The notes under the pieces were generated by a model. It saw nothing but the letters and a program-made list of their open reading frames with translations. It made no database searches and was not told the DNA's origin. This document shows positions 24,521 through 31,939 of a stretch of 42,327 nucleotides of DNA, piece after piece; within the stretch, counting starts at the first letter, position 1, and every line of letters starts with the position of its first letter. This stretch comes from Methylobacterium sp. W2 (GTDB lineage: Bacteria > Pseudomonadota > Alphaproteobacteria > Rhizobiales > Beijerinckiaceae), in assembly GCF_020662345.1 (NCBI RefSeq), contig NZ_VMOA01000048.1:1-42327 (forward strand). The letters are read 5' to 3'. Both the position numbers and the translations under genes were made by a program.

Positions 24521-25437
24521 CACGAGGCCTTCGCCACCACTTCGATGTCCCGGTCCATCCCGCTCTCCACCTTGAACTCCCGCGTGAAGACCTGGCCGTC
24601 GTGGCGCGCGATGAGGACGTAGTCGCCCTCGGCCAGGGTCACCTGTGGAAAGGCACCGATGGCCTCGCGGATCGTGTCGCCGCCCGGCGTCAGCACGCTG
24701 AAGGCGGTGCCGGCGAAGGCCTCGGCGCCGGGGGCGGCCACGAGCTTGAGGGTGACGGTGGCGGCCCGGTGGTTGAGGGTGGCGTCGGTGACCTTGCCGT
24801 TCTCCACCTTGAGGTCGGCGCGCTGGATCGCGTTCGATTCCCCGTAATTCGAGACCACATGGTAGGTCCCCTCCGGTAGGCGGATCAGCTCGCCCGCCTT
24901 GACGCCGCTGCGCACGAGGCGCCCTTCCGAATTGGTGCCGATGGGCACGAAGACCGAGAAGGTGAGGTCGGCGGGGGTGATCTTCATGTCGCCGATGGCA
25001 CCCGAGAGCTTGAGCGCACCCGCGGTGATCGTCAGGCGGTCGCTGAGTGCCGCGCCCGCCATGGTGATGCGCTTCGAGGCGCTGGCGAAGCCGTAGGTGA
25101 CGGTGGCGACATAGGCGCCGGGCGCCAGGGTGAAGCTCGGATCCGCCGCCTCTGAGCGCGCGACGATGTTCGGCCGCACCCCGTCGGACCGGTCTTCGTA
25201 GATGCGCCAGGCGAGGCCGGAGCGCACCGGCTGGTTGCTGCCCGCGAACAGGGCGGTGAGAGAGAGCGACGCCTCGCCCTCGACGGGGGGGCTCGGCAAT
25301 TGCGGCCCCGTGATCGAGGGGGAGGGCAGGGCCTGGCCGTTGCGGCCGCCGAACGGGCCGCGCTCCTGCGCCTGCGCCGGCAGCGCCGCCATCGCCATGG
25401 CTCCCGTCACCGCGAGCGCGCGCATTACCGGTCCCAT
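24520..25437 (-). CDS. Exported beta-sandwich repeat protein, 305 aa
   Basis: The N-terminus MGPVMRALAVTGAMAMAALP and the following AQAQ look like a signal peptide and cleavage site. The mature part repeats a pattern of beta strands ending in EGTYHVVSNYG, AEGDYVLIARH or APGAYVATVTYG, typical of PEGA or carboxypeptidase-regulatory-like modules, with about three such units (near 115-140, 200-220 and 275-295). Such domains usually bind or scaffold at the cell surface; no catalytic motif is visible. GGAG precedes the ATG at 25437. It is coupled to the 126-residue exported protein. The pair probably forms a small periplasmic or outer-membrane-associated unit, with no known function. Confidence 0.75.
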   Translation of the reverse strand: MGPVMRALAVTGAMAMAALPAQAQERGPFGGRNGQALPSPSITGPQLPSPPVEGEASLSLTALFAGSNQPVRSGLAWRIYEDRSDGVRPNIVARSEAADPSFTLAPGAYVATVTYGFASASKRITMAGAALSDRLTITAGALKLSGAIGDMKITPADLTFSVFVPIGTNSEGRLVRSGVKAGELIRLPEGTYHVVSNYGESNAIQRADLKVENGKVTDATLNHRAATVTLKLVAAPGAEAFAGTAFSVLTPGGDTIREAIGAFPQVTLAEGDYVLIARHDGQVFTREFKVESGMDRDIEVVAKAS

Positions 25438-25683
25438 CCGCTGTCTCCTTCCTGGGTCCACCCTGCACGGGTCCGCCATGCATGTCGGCGATTGCCAAGC
25501 TGCGGGCCGCACGGCATGTTTTCGCGTGTCGGCCATCCCCGTGCCGAATGCGACATCCCGCTTTGGATCCGGACCGTGGCGGCTCCAAGGCCGAAGCTCC
25601 CTCATCGATAGTTGAAGCGTTTCGCCTCGGAGCGGCCGCCCGGCGGTGCCCTCCACGTCCCTCACTCGCGCCGAACAGGTTCC

Positions 25684-26271
25684 ATGGACACCACACCCGA
25701 CATGTCGCGGAACGACACAATCGATCTCCTGCGCGTCCGCCGCTCCGTTCCGCCGGTCAATCTCGACGGGCCGGGTCCGAGCGCCGGGGAGCTCGATGCG
25801 ATCCTCACCATCGCCTCGCGCGTGCCCGACCACGGCAAGCTCAACCCCTGGCGCTTCCTGGTGATCGAGGGCGACGCCCGCCTGCGCGTGGGCGACACCA
25901 TCGGGGAGGCCTATGCCGCCGATCATCCCGAGGCCGATGCCAAGCGCCTCGACCTGGAGCGCCACCGCCTCGCCCACGCCCCGCTGGTGGTCGCCGTGGT
26001 CTCCAGTGCTGCCCCCCACGTCAAGATCCCGGAATGGGAGCAGGTGCTGTCGGCGGGCGCCGTCTGCATGAACCTCGTCGTCGCGGCCAATGCCGCGGGC
26101 TTCGCCACCGCCTGGCTGACCGAGTGGTTCGCCTACGACCGCCGCATCCTCGACGCGCTCGGTCTCGACCCGCGCGAGAAACTGGCCGGCTTCATTCATG
26201 TCGGTCGTGCCCGCGATGTCCCGAGCGACCGCCCGAGACCCGTCCTGTCCGACATCGTCACACGAGTCTGA
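25684..26271 (+). CDS. Nitroreductase-family protein, YdjA-like
   Basis: A 195-residue FMN-dependent nitroreductase-fold protein. It has RVRRSVPPVNLDGPGPSAGE (FMN phosphate contact), ASRVPDHGKLNPWRFLVIEG, IPEWEQVLSAGAVCMNLVVA and AGFIHVGRARDVPSDRP. PDHGKLNPWRF and the WEQ block match the small YdjA subgroup. It reduces nitro-aromatics or similar substrates using NAD(P)H, and its physiological substrate is unknown. The ATG at 25684 was selected because the longer reading adds a region with no family resemblance. The next gene, another flavoprotein, starts nine bases after the stop, so they are co-transcribed. It does not resemble RutE. Confidence 0.88.
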   Translation: MDTTPDMSRNDTIDLLRVRRSVPPVNLDGPGPSAGELDAILTIASRVPDHGKLNPWRFLVIEGDARLRVGDTIGEAYAADHPEADAKRLDLERHRLAHAPLVVAVVSSAAPHVKIPEWEQVLSAGAVCMNLVVAANAAGFATAWLTEWFAYDRRILDALGLDPREKLAGFIHVGRARDVPSDRPRPVLSDIVTRV

Positions 26272-26279
26272 GCGGCGCC

Positions 26280-26891
26280 ATGCATTACGATTCCGAGAAC
26301 CGCACCCTCCCGCACAACCCGCTGAAGGCCCTCGTCGCGCCCCGGCCCATCGGCTGGATCAGCGCGATGAACAAGCAGGGCCAGATCAACCTCTCCCCCT
26401 ATTCCTACTTCAACGCCGTCGCCACTGGCCCCGACATGGTGATGTTCTCGTCCTCAGGCCGCAAGGACGCGATGACCTTCGCGGAGGAGGGCGGGGAGTT
26501 CGTCTGCAACTTCGCCACCTACGGGCTGCGCGAGGCCATGAATGCCACCTCGGCTCCCCTCGCCCGGGGCGACAGCGAGTTCGTTGCGGCCGGTCTGACG
26601 CCGGTGCCGTCGCGCAAGGTGCGCCCGCCGCGGGTGGCCGAATCCCCCGCGGCCCTGGAATGCCGGTGGCTCCAGACCGTGCCGCTGACGCCTCTCGACG
26701 GCAGTGAGGCCAGTCACTTCTTGGTGATCGGCCAAGTCGTGTCGATCTATGTCGACGATGCCTTCGTCAAGGATGGCCGGGTCGATACCGGCGCGATGCA
26801 CCCGCTCCTGCGCGGTGGCTATTTCGACTATTTCAGCGTCACCGACGAGGCACGTTTCGAGTTGAAGCGCCCTCCCGGGGCGGGTCAGTAG
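26280..26891 (+). CDS. Flavin reductase-like / FMN-binding split-barrel protein
   Basis: A 203-residue split-barrel flavoprotein: NPLKALVAPRPIGWISAMNK, QINLSPYSYFNAVATGPDMV and FVCNFATYGLREAMNAT. The PRPIGW and SYFN motifs are typical of the DIM6/NTAB flavin reductase-like group (COG1853). The ATG at 26280 is nine bases after the nitroreductase gene, and together they could form a two-component flavin system. Other family members bind FMN or F420 and have varied reactions. No membrane segments are present. Confidence 0.88.
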   Translation: MHYDSENRTLPHNPLKALVAPRPIGWISAMNKQGQINLSPYSYFNAVATGPDMVMFSSSGRKDAMTFAEEGGEFVCNFATYGLREAMNATSAPLARGDSEFVAAGLTPVPSRKVRPPRVAESPAALECRWLQTVPLTPLDGSEASHFLVIGQVVSIYVDDAFVKDGRVDTGAMHPLLRGGYFDYFSVTDEARFELKRPPGAGQ

Positions 26892-26988
26892 CCTCGTCTC
26901 GGCATCGTCCAGCGATCGACGCAAGCTCAGGTATGAAGCAGGGCGGCCGGGGAGTGCGCCGTGCCAAAAAGGGAACCAAGACGAGGCT
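26890..26988. repeat. Ten-base inverted repeat flanking part of the gap before the PLA2-like gene
   Basis: AGCCTCGTCT at 26890-26899 is exactly inverted as AGACGAGGCT at 26979-26988, with 79 bases between. The first arm overlaps the stop codon of the flavin reductase-like gene. The enclosed DNA is non-coding. It may fold as an mRNA 3' structure or be the remains of a small mobile repeat. Confidence 0.3.
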
Positions 26989-27071
26989 CCACAGCTTAAT
27001 GGCCCGAACCGTCGTTTGACGGCTCCTTTCTGCGAACCGCCAGAGGGGGCGATCGCAAAGGTCTGAGTATC

Positions 27072-27530
27072 ATGATCGTTAAGTTCACTGCACCGCTCCT
27101 CATCGTCGCCGGTCTTGCGACTCCCGCTCTTGCACAATCGACGAACCGCCCGCCGACCATGCTGATCCATGGCAATTACTGCGGGCCCGGCAACAACGCC
27201 CCACTTCCGCCCATCGACGCCCTCGACGCGGCCTGCGCCCGGCACGATGCCTGCACGCCGGATGGCGGTCTACCGACCAAGGCCTGCAACCTGCGCCTCC
27301 AGCGCGAGGCAGCCCTGGTCTCGCGCGATGCGCGCCAGCCGGACGATCTCCGTTCGCTCGCCGGCCTGATCTCGGTGAGTGCCTCGATGATGCTGGCCGA
27401 TCGGTCCCCGCGCCCGGCCGCCGCCACCGCCGTCAGCCACGACCTCGCCGCGCCGGTGACGCAGTGGTCGCCCGCCTCCATGGGGGCACCGGCCCTGCCG
27501 GCCGACCAGGATGGCGACGACGCCGAGTAG
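27072..27530 (+). CDS. Exported phospholipase A2-like protein
   Basis: A 152-residue protein with signal peptide MIVKFTAPLLIVAGLATPAL and likely cleavage after Ala21. Residues 36-40 are YCGPG, like the calcium-binding loop of secreted phospholipase A2 (YCGxG). This is followed by DALDAACARHDAC with Asp52, Cys55, His58, Asp59 and Cys61, matching the PLA2 active-site pattern DxxCxxHD in order. The spacing is short but plausible. The C-terminal ~70 residues are Ala/Ser/Pro-rich and probably disordered. The likely role is hydrolysis of phospholipid acyl chains or a structural relative in the envelope. Family assignment is by motif only. ATG at 27072; the gene stands alone and is convergent with the CitE-like gene. 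Confidence 0.7.
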   Translation: MIVKFTAPLLIVAGLATPALAQSTNRPPTMLIHGNYCGPGNNAPLPPIDALDAACARHDACTPDGGLPTKACNLRLQREAALVSRDARQPDDLRSLAGLISVSASMMLADRSPRPAAATAVSHDLAAPVTQWSPASMGAPALPADQDGDDAE

Positions 27531-27677
27531 GCCGGCCCCGCACGGCCGAGAATCGTCTCCCCCGTGCGCTTCCGTGGCCGCGCGCGACGGACAGAAACCG
27601 GAGCCTGCGCGAGAGGACACAGCGTCTTCGGCCCATGGCGCTCTGGGCGGTTGTCGCGCAGCGCCGTGCAGCCCGTC

Positions 27678-28346
27678 TCAACCGCTCGGACCAGCGGCGC
27701 TGGCCATCGTGACGATGAGGGCCTGATCCGGGTCGAGGACGAGCTTTCCCGCGAATCCATCGCGGCATGCCTCCTCGATCTCTCCAGCGAGGTCGCCGCC
27801 CGGTTCGCAGGCGGCATCGATGGCATCCACGCCTGCCGCCGCGGCGGCGAGGCGGACCAGTGCGCGCGTCTCGGCGAGGGGCGGAATCAGTGCGCCGTCC
27901 CGGGCCCGGAAGGTGGATGCCCCGATATCGGTCCTCAAGGCACGGGCATCCCAGGCGATGCCGTCGAGGCGGTCGCTCGATCCCGCGAGGGTCTGCAGAG
28001 CGAGTGCCCCCCGCGCCATCGCGACGAGGGCCAGGATGCGCGTTGCCCCATCGCGAAGATCCTGCATCGCCTCCTCGACAGCGAGCCGTGCGGCAAGCTC
28101 CATGACGTCGCGTGCACCCTCGCATCGGGGCAGGACGATGCCGTGCGGCGCGGCCGCCATCATCGCCGGGAGATCACGTTCCGGATCGTGCGAGCGGAGG
28201 TAGAGCAGGGGGGCGCCTTCCCTTCGCTCGGAGGGGAGAACTGGCGATGCGAGGCCCGCCACATCCACGATGAGCGCATGCGCGCCGCTCGTCATCGCCG
28301 CCGCGATGGCCTGCGCATCTCCGGAAACGGTCAGGAATGCGCGCAT
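27678..28346 (-). CDS. Shortened HpcH/HpaI (CitE-like) aldolase-family protein, probably degenerate
   Basis: A 222-residue protein with the start and order of the HpcH/HpaI and citrate-lyase beta family: MRAFLTVSGD, SGAHALIVDVAGLA, YLRSHD, DLPAMMAAAPHGIVLPRCEG, and late DAIDAACEPGGDLAGEIEEA then GFAGKLVLDPDQ. Two family features are missing. The Glu of the usual Ile-Glu-Thr metal/catalytic motif is replaced in LVAMARGA, and the C-terminal lid of ~50 residues after the HPxQ-like site (here DPDQ) is absent. The protein may be inactive or have a different role. It begins 49 bases after the LysR gene on the same strand. There is no frameshift, so this is not a simple pseudogene. Confidence 0.65.
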   Translation of the reverse strand: MRAFLTVSGDAQAIAAAMTSGAHALIVDVAGLASPVLPSERREGAPLLYLRSHDPERDLPAMMAAAPHGIVLPRCEGARDVMELAARLAVEEAMQDLRDGATRILALVAMARGALALQTLAGSSDRLDGIAWDARALRTDIGASTFRARDGALIPPLAETRALVRLAAAAAGVDAIDAACEPGGDLAGEIEEACRDGFAGKLVLDPDQALIVTMASAAGPSG

Positions 28347-28395
28347 GCCGACCCCTTCGGTCGTCCGATGCGGCAGGACGGAACTCCGCAGCCTC

Positions 28396-29313
28396 TCATG
28401 TCACCTCACCCCGGTCCCGGCCCATTCTCTCGGCGAGGAAATCCACCAGGACACGGATGCGGGCGGGCATGGCAGGGCCGCCGACGAACACCGCATGGAT
28501 CGCCTCGCGGTCCTGGGGATTGTACGCCTCCAGAAGCGGCACGAGGCGGCCCGCTGCGAGATCCTCCGAGATATGGAAGGTGCCGACGCGGGTGAGGCCG
28601 ATACCCTGCAGGGCGAGTTGCACCAGGGTCTCGCCGTTGTTTGTCGCGACGTTGCCTCGCACCGCGAGGAGGTGGTCGCGCCCCTCCTCACGGAACGGCC
28701 AGCCCGGCTCGATCCGGCGGAAGTTGAAGTCGAGGCAGTTGTGGCCGGCCAGATCCGCCGGAACCCGAGGCGTGCCGGCGCGGGCGAGATAGGCGGGCGA
28801 GGCCACGACCATCCGCCCGGTCTCGCCAAGGCGCCGGGCGGTGAGGGGGCTGTCGGCCAGCGGCCCGAACCGGATCGCGAGATCGGCCCGCCCGCCGATC
28901 ACGTCCGCGACCTCGTCGCTGAGGTCGATCTCCACCACGATCCCCGGATGGCGGGCGACGAAATCGCCGATGAGGGGAACCACCACCCGCCGGCCATGGG
29001 CCATCGAGGCGCTGACGCGGACCCGGCCGCGCGGGCTGCCCTGATCGGCGATCTGCGCTTCGGTCTCGTCGAGATCGGCCAGGATGCGCCGCGCCGCCCG
29101 TCCGTAGGTCTCGCCCTCGGCGGTGAGGCGCAGGGAGCGCGTGGTGCGCACGAGGAGGCGGACGCCGAGCCGGGCTTCGATCCGCGCCACAACCCGGCTC
29201 ACCGCCGAGGGCGTCAGGCCGAACCGGCGCGCGGCGGCCGACAGGCTGCCCTCCTGGGCGACGGCGAGGAAGACGGCCATGTCACCGGCCCGGTCGACCC
29301 TGTCGCGCAGCAT
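28396..29313 (-). CDS. LysR-family transcriptional regulator
   Basis: A 305-residue LysR regulator. The N-terminal winged helix is at about residues 10-68 (MAVFLAVAQEGSLSAAARRF and LTPSAVSRVVARIEARLGVR). The effector domain begins around residue 92 with GRVRVSASMAHGRRVVVPLI. It resembles the single-effector LTTR branch that often controls a divergent exporter or oxidoreductase. It is divergent from an MFS exporter gene with 99 bases between starts, which is the usual arrangement of regulator and target. The inducing compound is unknown. The CitE-like gene follows on the same strand. Confidence 0.9.
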   Translation of the reverse strand: MLRDRVDRAGDMAVFLAVAQEGSLSAAARRFGLTPSAVSRVVARIEARLGVRLLVRTTRSLRLTAEGETYGRAARRILADLDETEAQIADQGSPRGRVRVSASMAHGRRVVVPLIGDFVARHPGIVVEIDLSDEVADVIGGRADLAIRFGPLADSPLTARRLGETGRMVVASPAYLARAGTPRVPADLAGHNCLDFNFRRIEPGWPFREEGRDHLLAVRGNVATNNGETLVQLALQGIGLTRVGTFHISEDLAAGRLVPLLEAYNPQDREAIHAVFVGGPAMPARIRVLVDFLAERMGRDRGEVT

Positions 29314-29385
29314 TGATGCCTCCGACGCACGGATGTTGGTCCCGTCAGGGTACTACCAGGGAGATGCGGCCTCCGCCATGTGCTG

Positions 29386-29398
29386 GTCTGGAACAGAC
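29386..29398. promoter_or_regulatory. Dyad in the LysR / MFS divergent promoter region
   Basis: GTCTG-GAA-CAGAC forms a perfect five-base dyad 15 bases before the MFS ATG. A second loose dyad around 29332-29357 includes TTGGT and ACCAG. LysR regulators usually bind T-N11-A dyads in such gaps. This is a candidate operator only. Confidence 0.35.
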
Positions 29399-29412
29399 GG
29401 AAAGCACTCATC

Positions 29413-30582
29413 ATGAGACTCAACCTTCCCCTGCTGGCGCTGTCGGCCGGTGCCTTCGGCATCGGCGTCACCGAGTTCACGCCGATGGGCATGCTGCCCT
29501 TGATCGCCAACGACCTGCAGGTCTCGATCCCGGCAGCGGGCCTCGTCGTCAGCGCCTATGCGATGGGCGTGCTCATCGGCGCGCCGCTGATGACGCTAGC
29601 CTTCGCCCGGATGCAGCGCCGCCGCCTGCTGGTGGGGCTGATGGGCATCTTCACCCTCGGCAACCTCCTCTCGGCGATGGCCAACAGCTACGCGATGCTG
29701 GTCGTCACCCGTCTCGTCACGTCCCTGAACCATGGCGCGTTCTTCGGGGTCGGCGCGGTGGTGGCGGCGGGAATCGTGCCGCCCGAGCGTCGCGCCGCCG
29801 CCGTGGCCGCGATGTTCTCGGGGCTCACCATCGCCACCATCGGCGGCGTGCCGCTGGCGGCCTGGATCGGGGAGATGCTCGGCTGGCGTGCGGCCTTCTG
29901 GGGCATCGCGGCAATAGGCGCCGTGGCCATGCTGTCGCTGCGCCTGGCCCTGCCGCCCCTCGAGGCCGAGGCCGGCGGCGACATGCGGGCCGAACTTCGC
30001 GTCCTCATGCGCGGGCCGGTGCTCGCCGCCCTCGCCCTCACCGTGCTCGGGTCGAGCGCGATGTTCACGGTGTTCACCTACATCGTACCGATCCTGCGGA
30101 TCGAGACCGGGGCTGCGACGCCGTTCGTGACGGCGATGCTGGTTCTCTACGGAATCGGACTCACCGTGGGCAACTGGGCCGGCGGGCGCTTCGCCGACCG
30201 CTCGGTGGACGGTACGCTCTTCGCCTCCCTCGGTGGGCTCGTCGCTGTGCTGGCCCTGTTCGCCTGGGGCGTGCGCTGGGAGGTTCCGGCCGCCATCCTG
30301 ATCTTCCTCTGGGGCGTCGCCAGCTTCGCCCTGGTGCCGCCCCTGCAGATGCGGGTGATGGAGCAGGCGCAAGGGGCGCCCAACCTGGCCTCGGCCATGA
30401 ACATCGGTGCGTTCAACTTCGGCAACGCCATCGGTGCCGCCGTCGGCGGGGGGGTGATCGATGCGGGCCTCGGCTATCCGGCCGTCCCCCTCGCCGGGGC
30501 TGCCATGGCCGGCGCCGGCCTCGCGATGTTGGTGGCCTTGCGCCGGGGGCGGCGCGGGGTGGCGGACCCTGTAGCGTCCTGA
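29413..30582 (+). CDS. MFS exporter, AraJ/CmlA-like drug or metabolite transporter
   Basis: A 389-residue MFS protein with about twelve membrane segments. Motifs include LPLLALSAGAFGIGVTEFTP, MGMLPLIANDLQVSIPAAGL and the helix 2-3 loop after LVVSAYAMGVLIGAPLMTLA. The TEFTPMGMLP sequence is typical of the DHA1 AraJ/chloramphenicol-efflux (CmlA/YdhP) group. It exports sugars or drugs by proton antiport; the substrate is not predictable. The ATG at 29413 follows GGAAAG; an in-frame start 33 bases earlier would add polar residues. Probably regulated by the divergent LysR protein. A strong hairpin follows the stop. Confidence 0.88.
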   Translation: MRLNLPLLALSAGAFGIGVTEFTPMGMLPLIANDLQVSIPAAGLVVSAYAMGVLIGAPLMTLAFARMQRRRLLVGLMGIFTLGNLLSAMANSYAMLVVTRLVTSLNHGAFFGVGAVVAAGIVPPERRAAAVAAMFSGLTIATIGGVPLAAWIGEMLGWRAAFWGIAAIGAVAMLSLRLALPPLEAEAGGDMRAELRVLMRGPVLAALALTVLGSSAMFTVFTYIVPILRIETGAATPFVTAMLVLYGIGLTVGNWAGGRFADRSVDGTLFASLGGLVAVLALFAWGVRWEVPAAILIFLWGVASFALVPPLQMRVMEQAQGAPNLASAMNIGAFNFGNAIGAAVGGGVIDAGLGYPAVPLAGAAMAGAGLAMLVALRRGRRGVADPVAS

Positions 30583-30591
30583 ACTTCTACC

Positions 30592-30622
30592 GGGCCTCGA
30601 TGAGTTCGACCCATCGAGGCCC
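30592..30622 (+). terminator. Hairpin terminator after the MFS gene
   Basis: GGGCCTCGATG (30592-30602) pairs perfectly with CATCGAGGCCC (30612-30622) around a nine-base loop, starting nine bases after the stop codon. An 11-base GC-rich stem at this position is typical of a terminator, but the following bases are GC-rich without a T-tract. Confidence 0.6.
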
Positions 30623-30654
30623 GCCCGCCGGGTCTCAGGGAGCCTGATCATGTC

Positions 30655-30669
30655 AGTCTCACTGAGACT
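30655..30669. promoter_or_regulatory. Near-perfect palindrome upstream of the transglycosylase gene
   Basis: AGTCTCA-C-TGAGACT at 30655-30669 has two exact seven-base arms with one central base. It lies 118 bases before the SLT gene start, ahead of an AT-rich stretch (TCTTTATTTACCAT at about 30715-30728) that could include a -10 box. It looks like an operator for a dimeric regulator; none is identified. Confidence 0.4.
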
Positions 30670-30787
30670 TGGAATCATGCAGGTTCGGGACGGCGTCGGC
30701 GGCGCATCCTTCAATCTTTATTTACCATGATCGGAACAGATTGAGGCTCAGGCCGACAGCGTCAGGTCCGCCTCCAGCCGGACGGCC

Positions 30788-31939
30788 ATGTTCCTCTTCA
30801 CCACGCCCCCCGCCAGCACGCGCGAGACCGGCCTCGGCCGGGACGCGGGCACGCGGGGTGGGGCGACCACGGGGACGTCCGCCGGATCGGCTTCGGCGGG
30901 CGTGGTCGACGCGATCCGCAGCGGCGCGCGCAGCACCGGCACCGAGTTCGACTACCTTCTCGCTACGGCCAAGCGCGAATCCTCCCTCGACCCCTCGGCC
31001 AAGGCCGCCACGTCCTCGGCCACCGGCCTGTTCCAGTTCATCGAGCAGACCTGGCTCGGGACGATGAAGAATGCGGGGCCCAAGCTCGGCCTCTCGGCCT
31101 ATGCCGACGCCATCACCGCCAGACCCGACGGCACCTACACGGTGCAGGACGCCTCCACCCGCCAGACCATCCTCGATCTCCGCCGTGACCCGGCGGTGGC
31201 CGCCACCATGGCCGGCGCCCTGACCCAGCGCAACGGCGAGGCGCTCACCGCCGCCCTCGGGCGCGAGCCCACCGGCGGCGACCTCTACGCCGCCCATGTC
31301 CTTGGGGCGCGGGGGGCGGCGACCCTGATCGGCACCGCCCAGGCGAGCCCGGCGCGCGCCGCCGCCCTCGACATGCCGGAGGCGGCCGCCGCCAACCGGA
31401 GCCTGTTCTACGACAAGACTGGACGACCCCGCGGCGCCGCCGAACTCTACGCACTCCTGTCTGCCAGCCAATCCGCCTCGCGGCCCGCCCCCACGGCCCT
31501 GACGGGCGCCGCCGTCGAGCCGGCCTCCACGACCGATCCCGTCTCCGCCTATGCGGCCATCGACGGCGGCGGCCTGCGGGCGCTGTTCCAGACCGACAAG
31601 CGCCAGGGGGCGATGTCCGAGGGCGTCGCCCGCCTGTGGCAGGGCAGGGCCACGTCGCCGCCGGCCTCCTCGCCGCAGCCGATCCGCAGCGCGCCCACCT
31701 ATTTCCCGCGCTCGGACGGGACGGGCGAGACGGCGTCGGTCACCGCCGCCATCCTCACGGAGCCTGCGAAGGTCGCCGCGACGGCACCGCCCGTCGCCGC
31801 CATGGTCACCGCCCTCGTCGGCGCGCCGCTGCCGCCGCGCCGGCCCGCCGAACTCACCGCCGCCGCTACGCGGCAGGCCGGCTCCTTCGCGTCCAAACCT
31901 CTCGATCTCTCACTCTTCACGACCCGGAGCGGTCAATGA
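30788..31939 (+). CDS. SLT-domain lytic transglycosylase-like protein
   Basis: A 383-residue protein. After a Thr/Gly/Ala-rich N-terminal 40 residues comes an SLT lysozyme-like domain with the catalytic Glu64 in AKRESSLDPSAKA and then ATSSATGLFQFIEQTW. The domain ends with GDLYAAHVLGARGAATL near residue 185. The rest is a long Ala/Pro/Ser-rich region without recognisable domain, ending LFTTRSGQ. Enzymes of this type cut glycan strands of peptidoglycan and often help assemble flagella or secretion systems. There is no classical Sec signal at MFLFTTPPAS, so export might use another path. The stop overlaps the next start by ATGA. Confidence 0.82.
   Translation: MFLFTTPPASTRETGLGRDAGTRGGATTGTSAGSASAGVVDAIRSGARSTGTEFDYLLATAKRESSLDPSAKAATSSATGLFQFIEQTWLGTMKNAGPKLGLSAYADAITARPDGTYTVQDASTRQTILDLRRDPAVAATMAGALTQRNGEALTAALGREPTGGDLYAAHVLGARGAATLIGTAQASPARAAALDMPEAAAANRSLFYDKTGRPRGAAELYALLSASQSASRPAPTALTGAAVEPASTTDPVSAYAAIDGGGLRALFQTDKRQGAMSEGVARLWQGRATSPPASSPQPIRSAPTYFPRSDGTGETASVTAAILTEPAKVAATAPPVAAMVTALVGAPLPPRRPAELTAAATRQAGSFASKPLDLSLFTTRSGQ

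Noticed and set aside
25684..26271. Nitroreductase considered as the missing rutE
   Set aside because: Motifs (PDHGKLNPW, WEQ block) fit YdjA-like nitroreductases, and it is about 11 kb away on the other strand without a RutR site.
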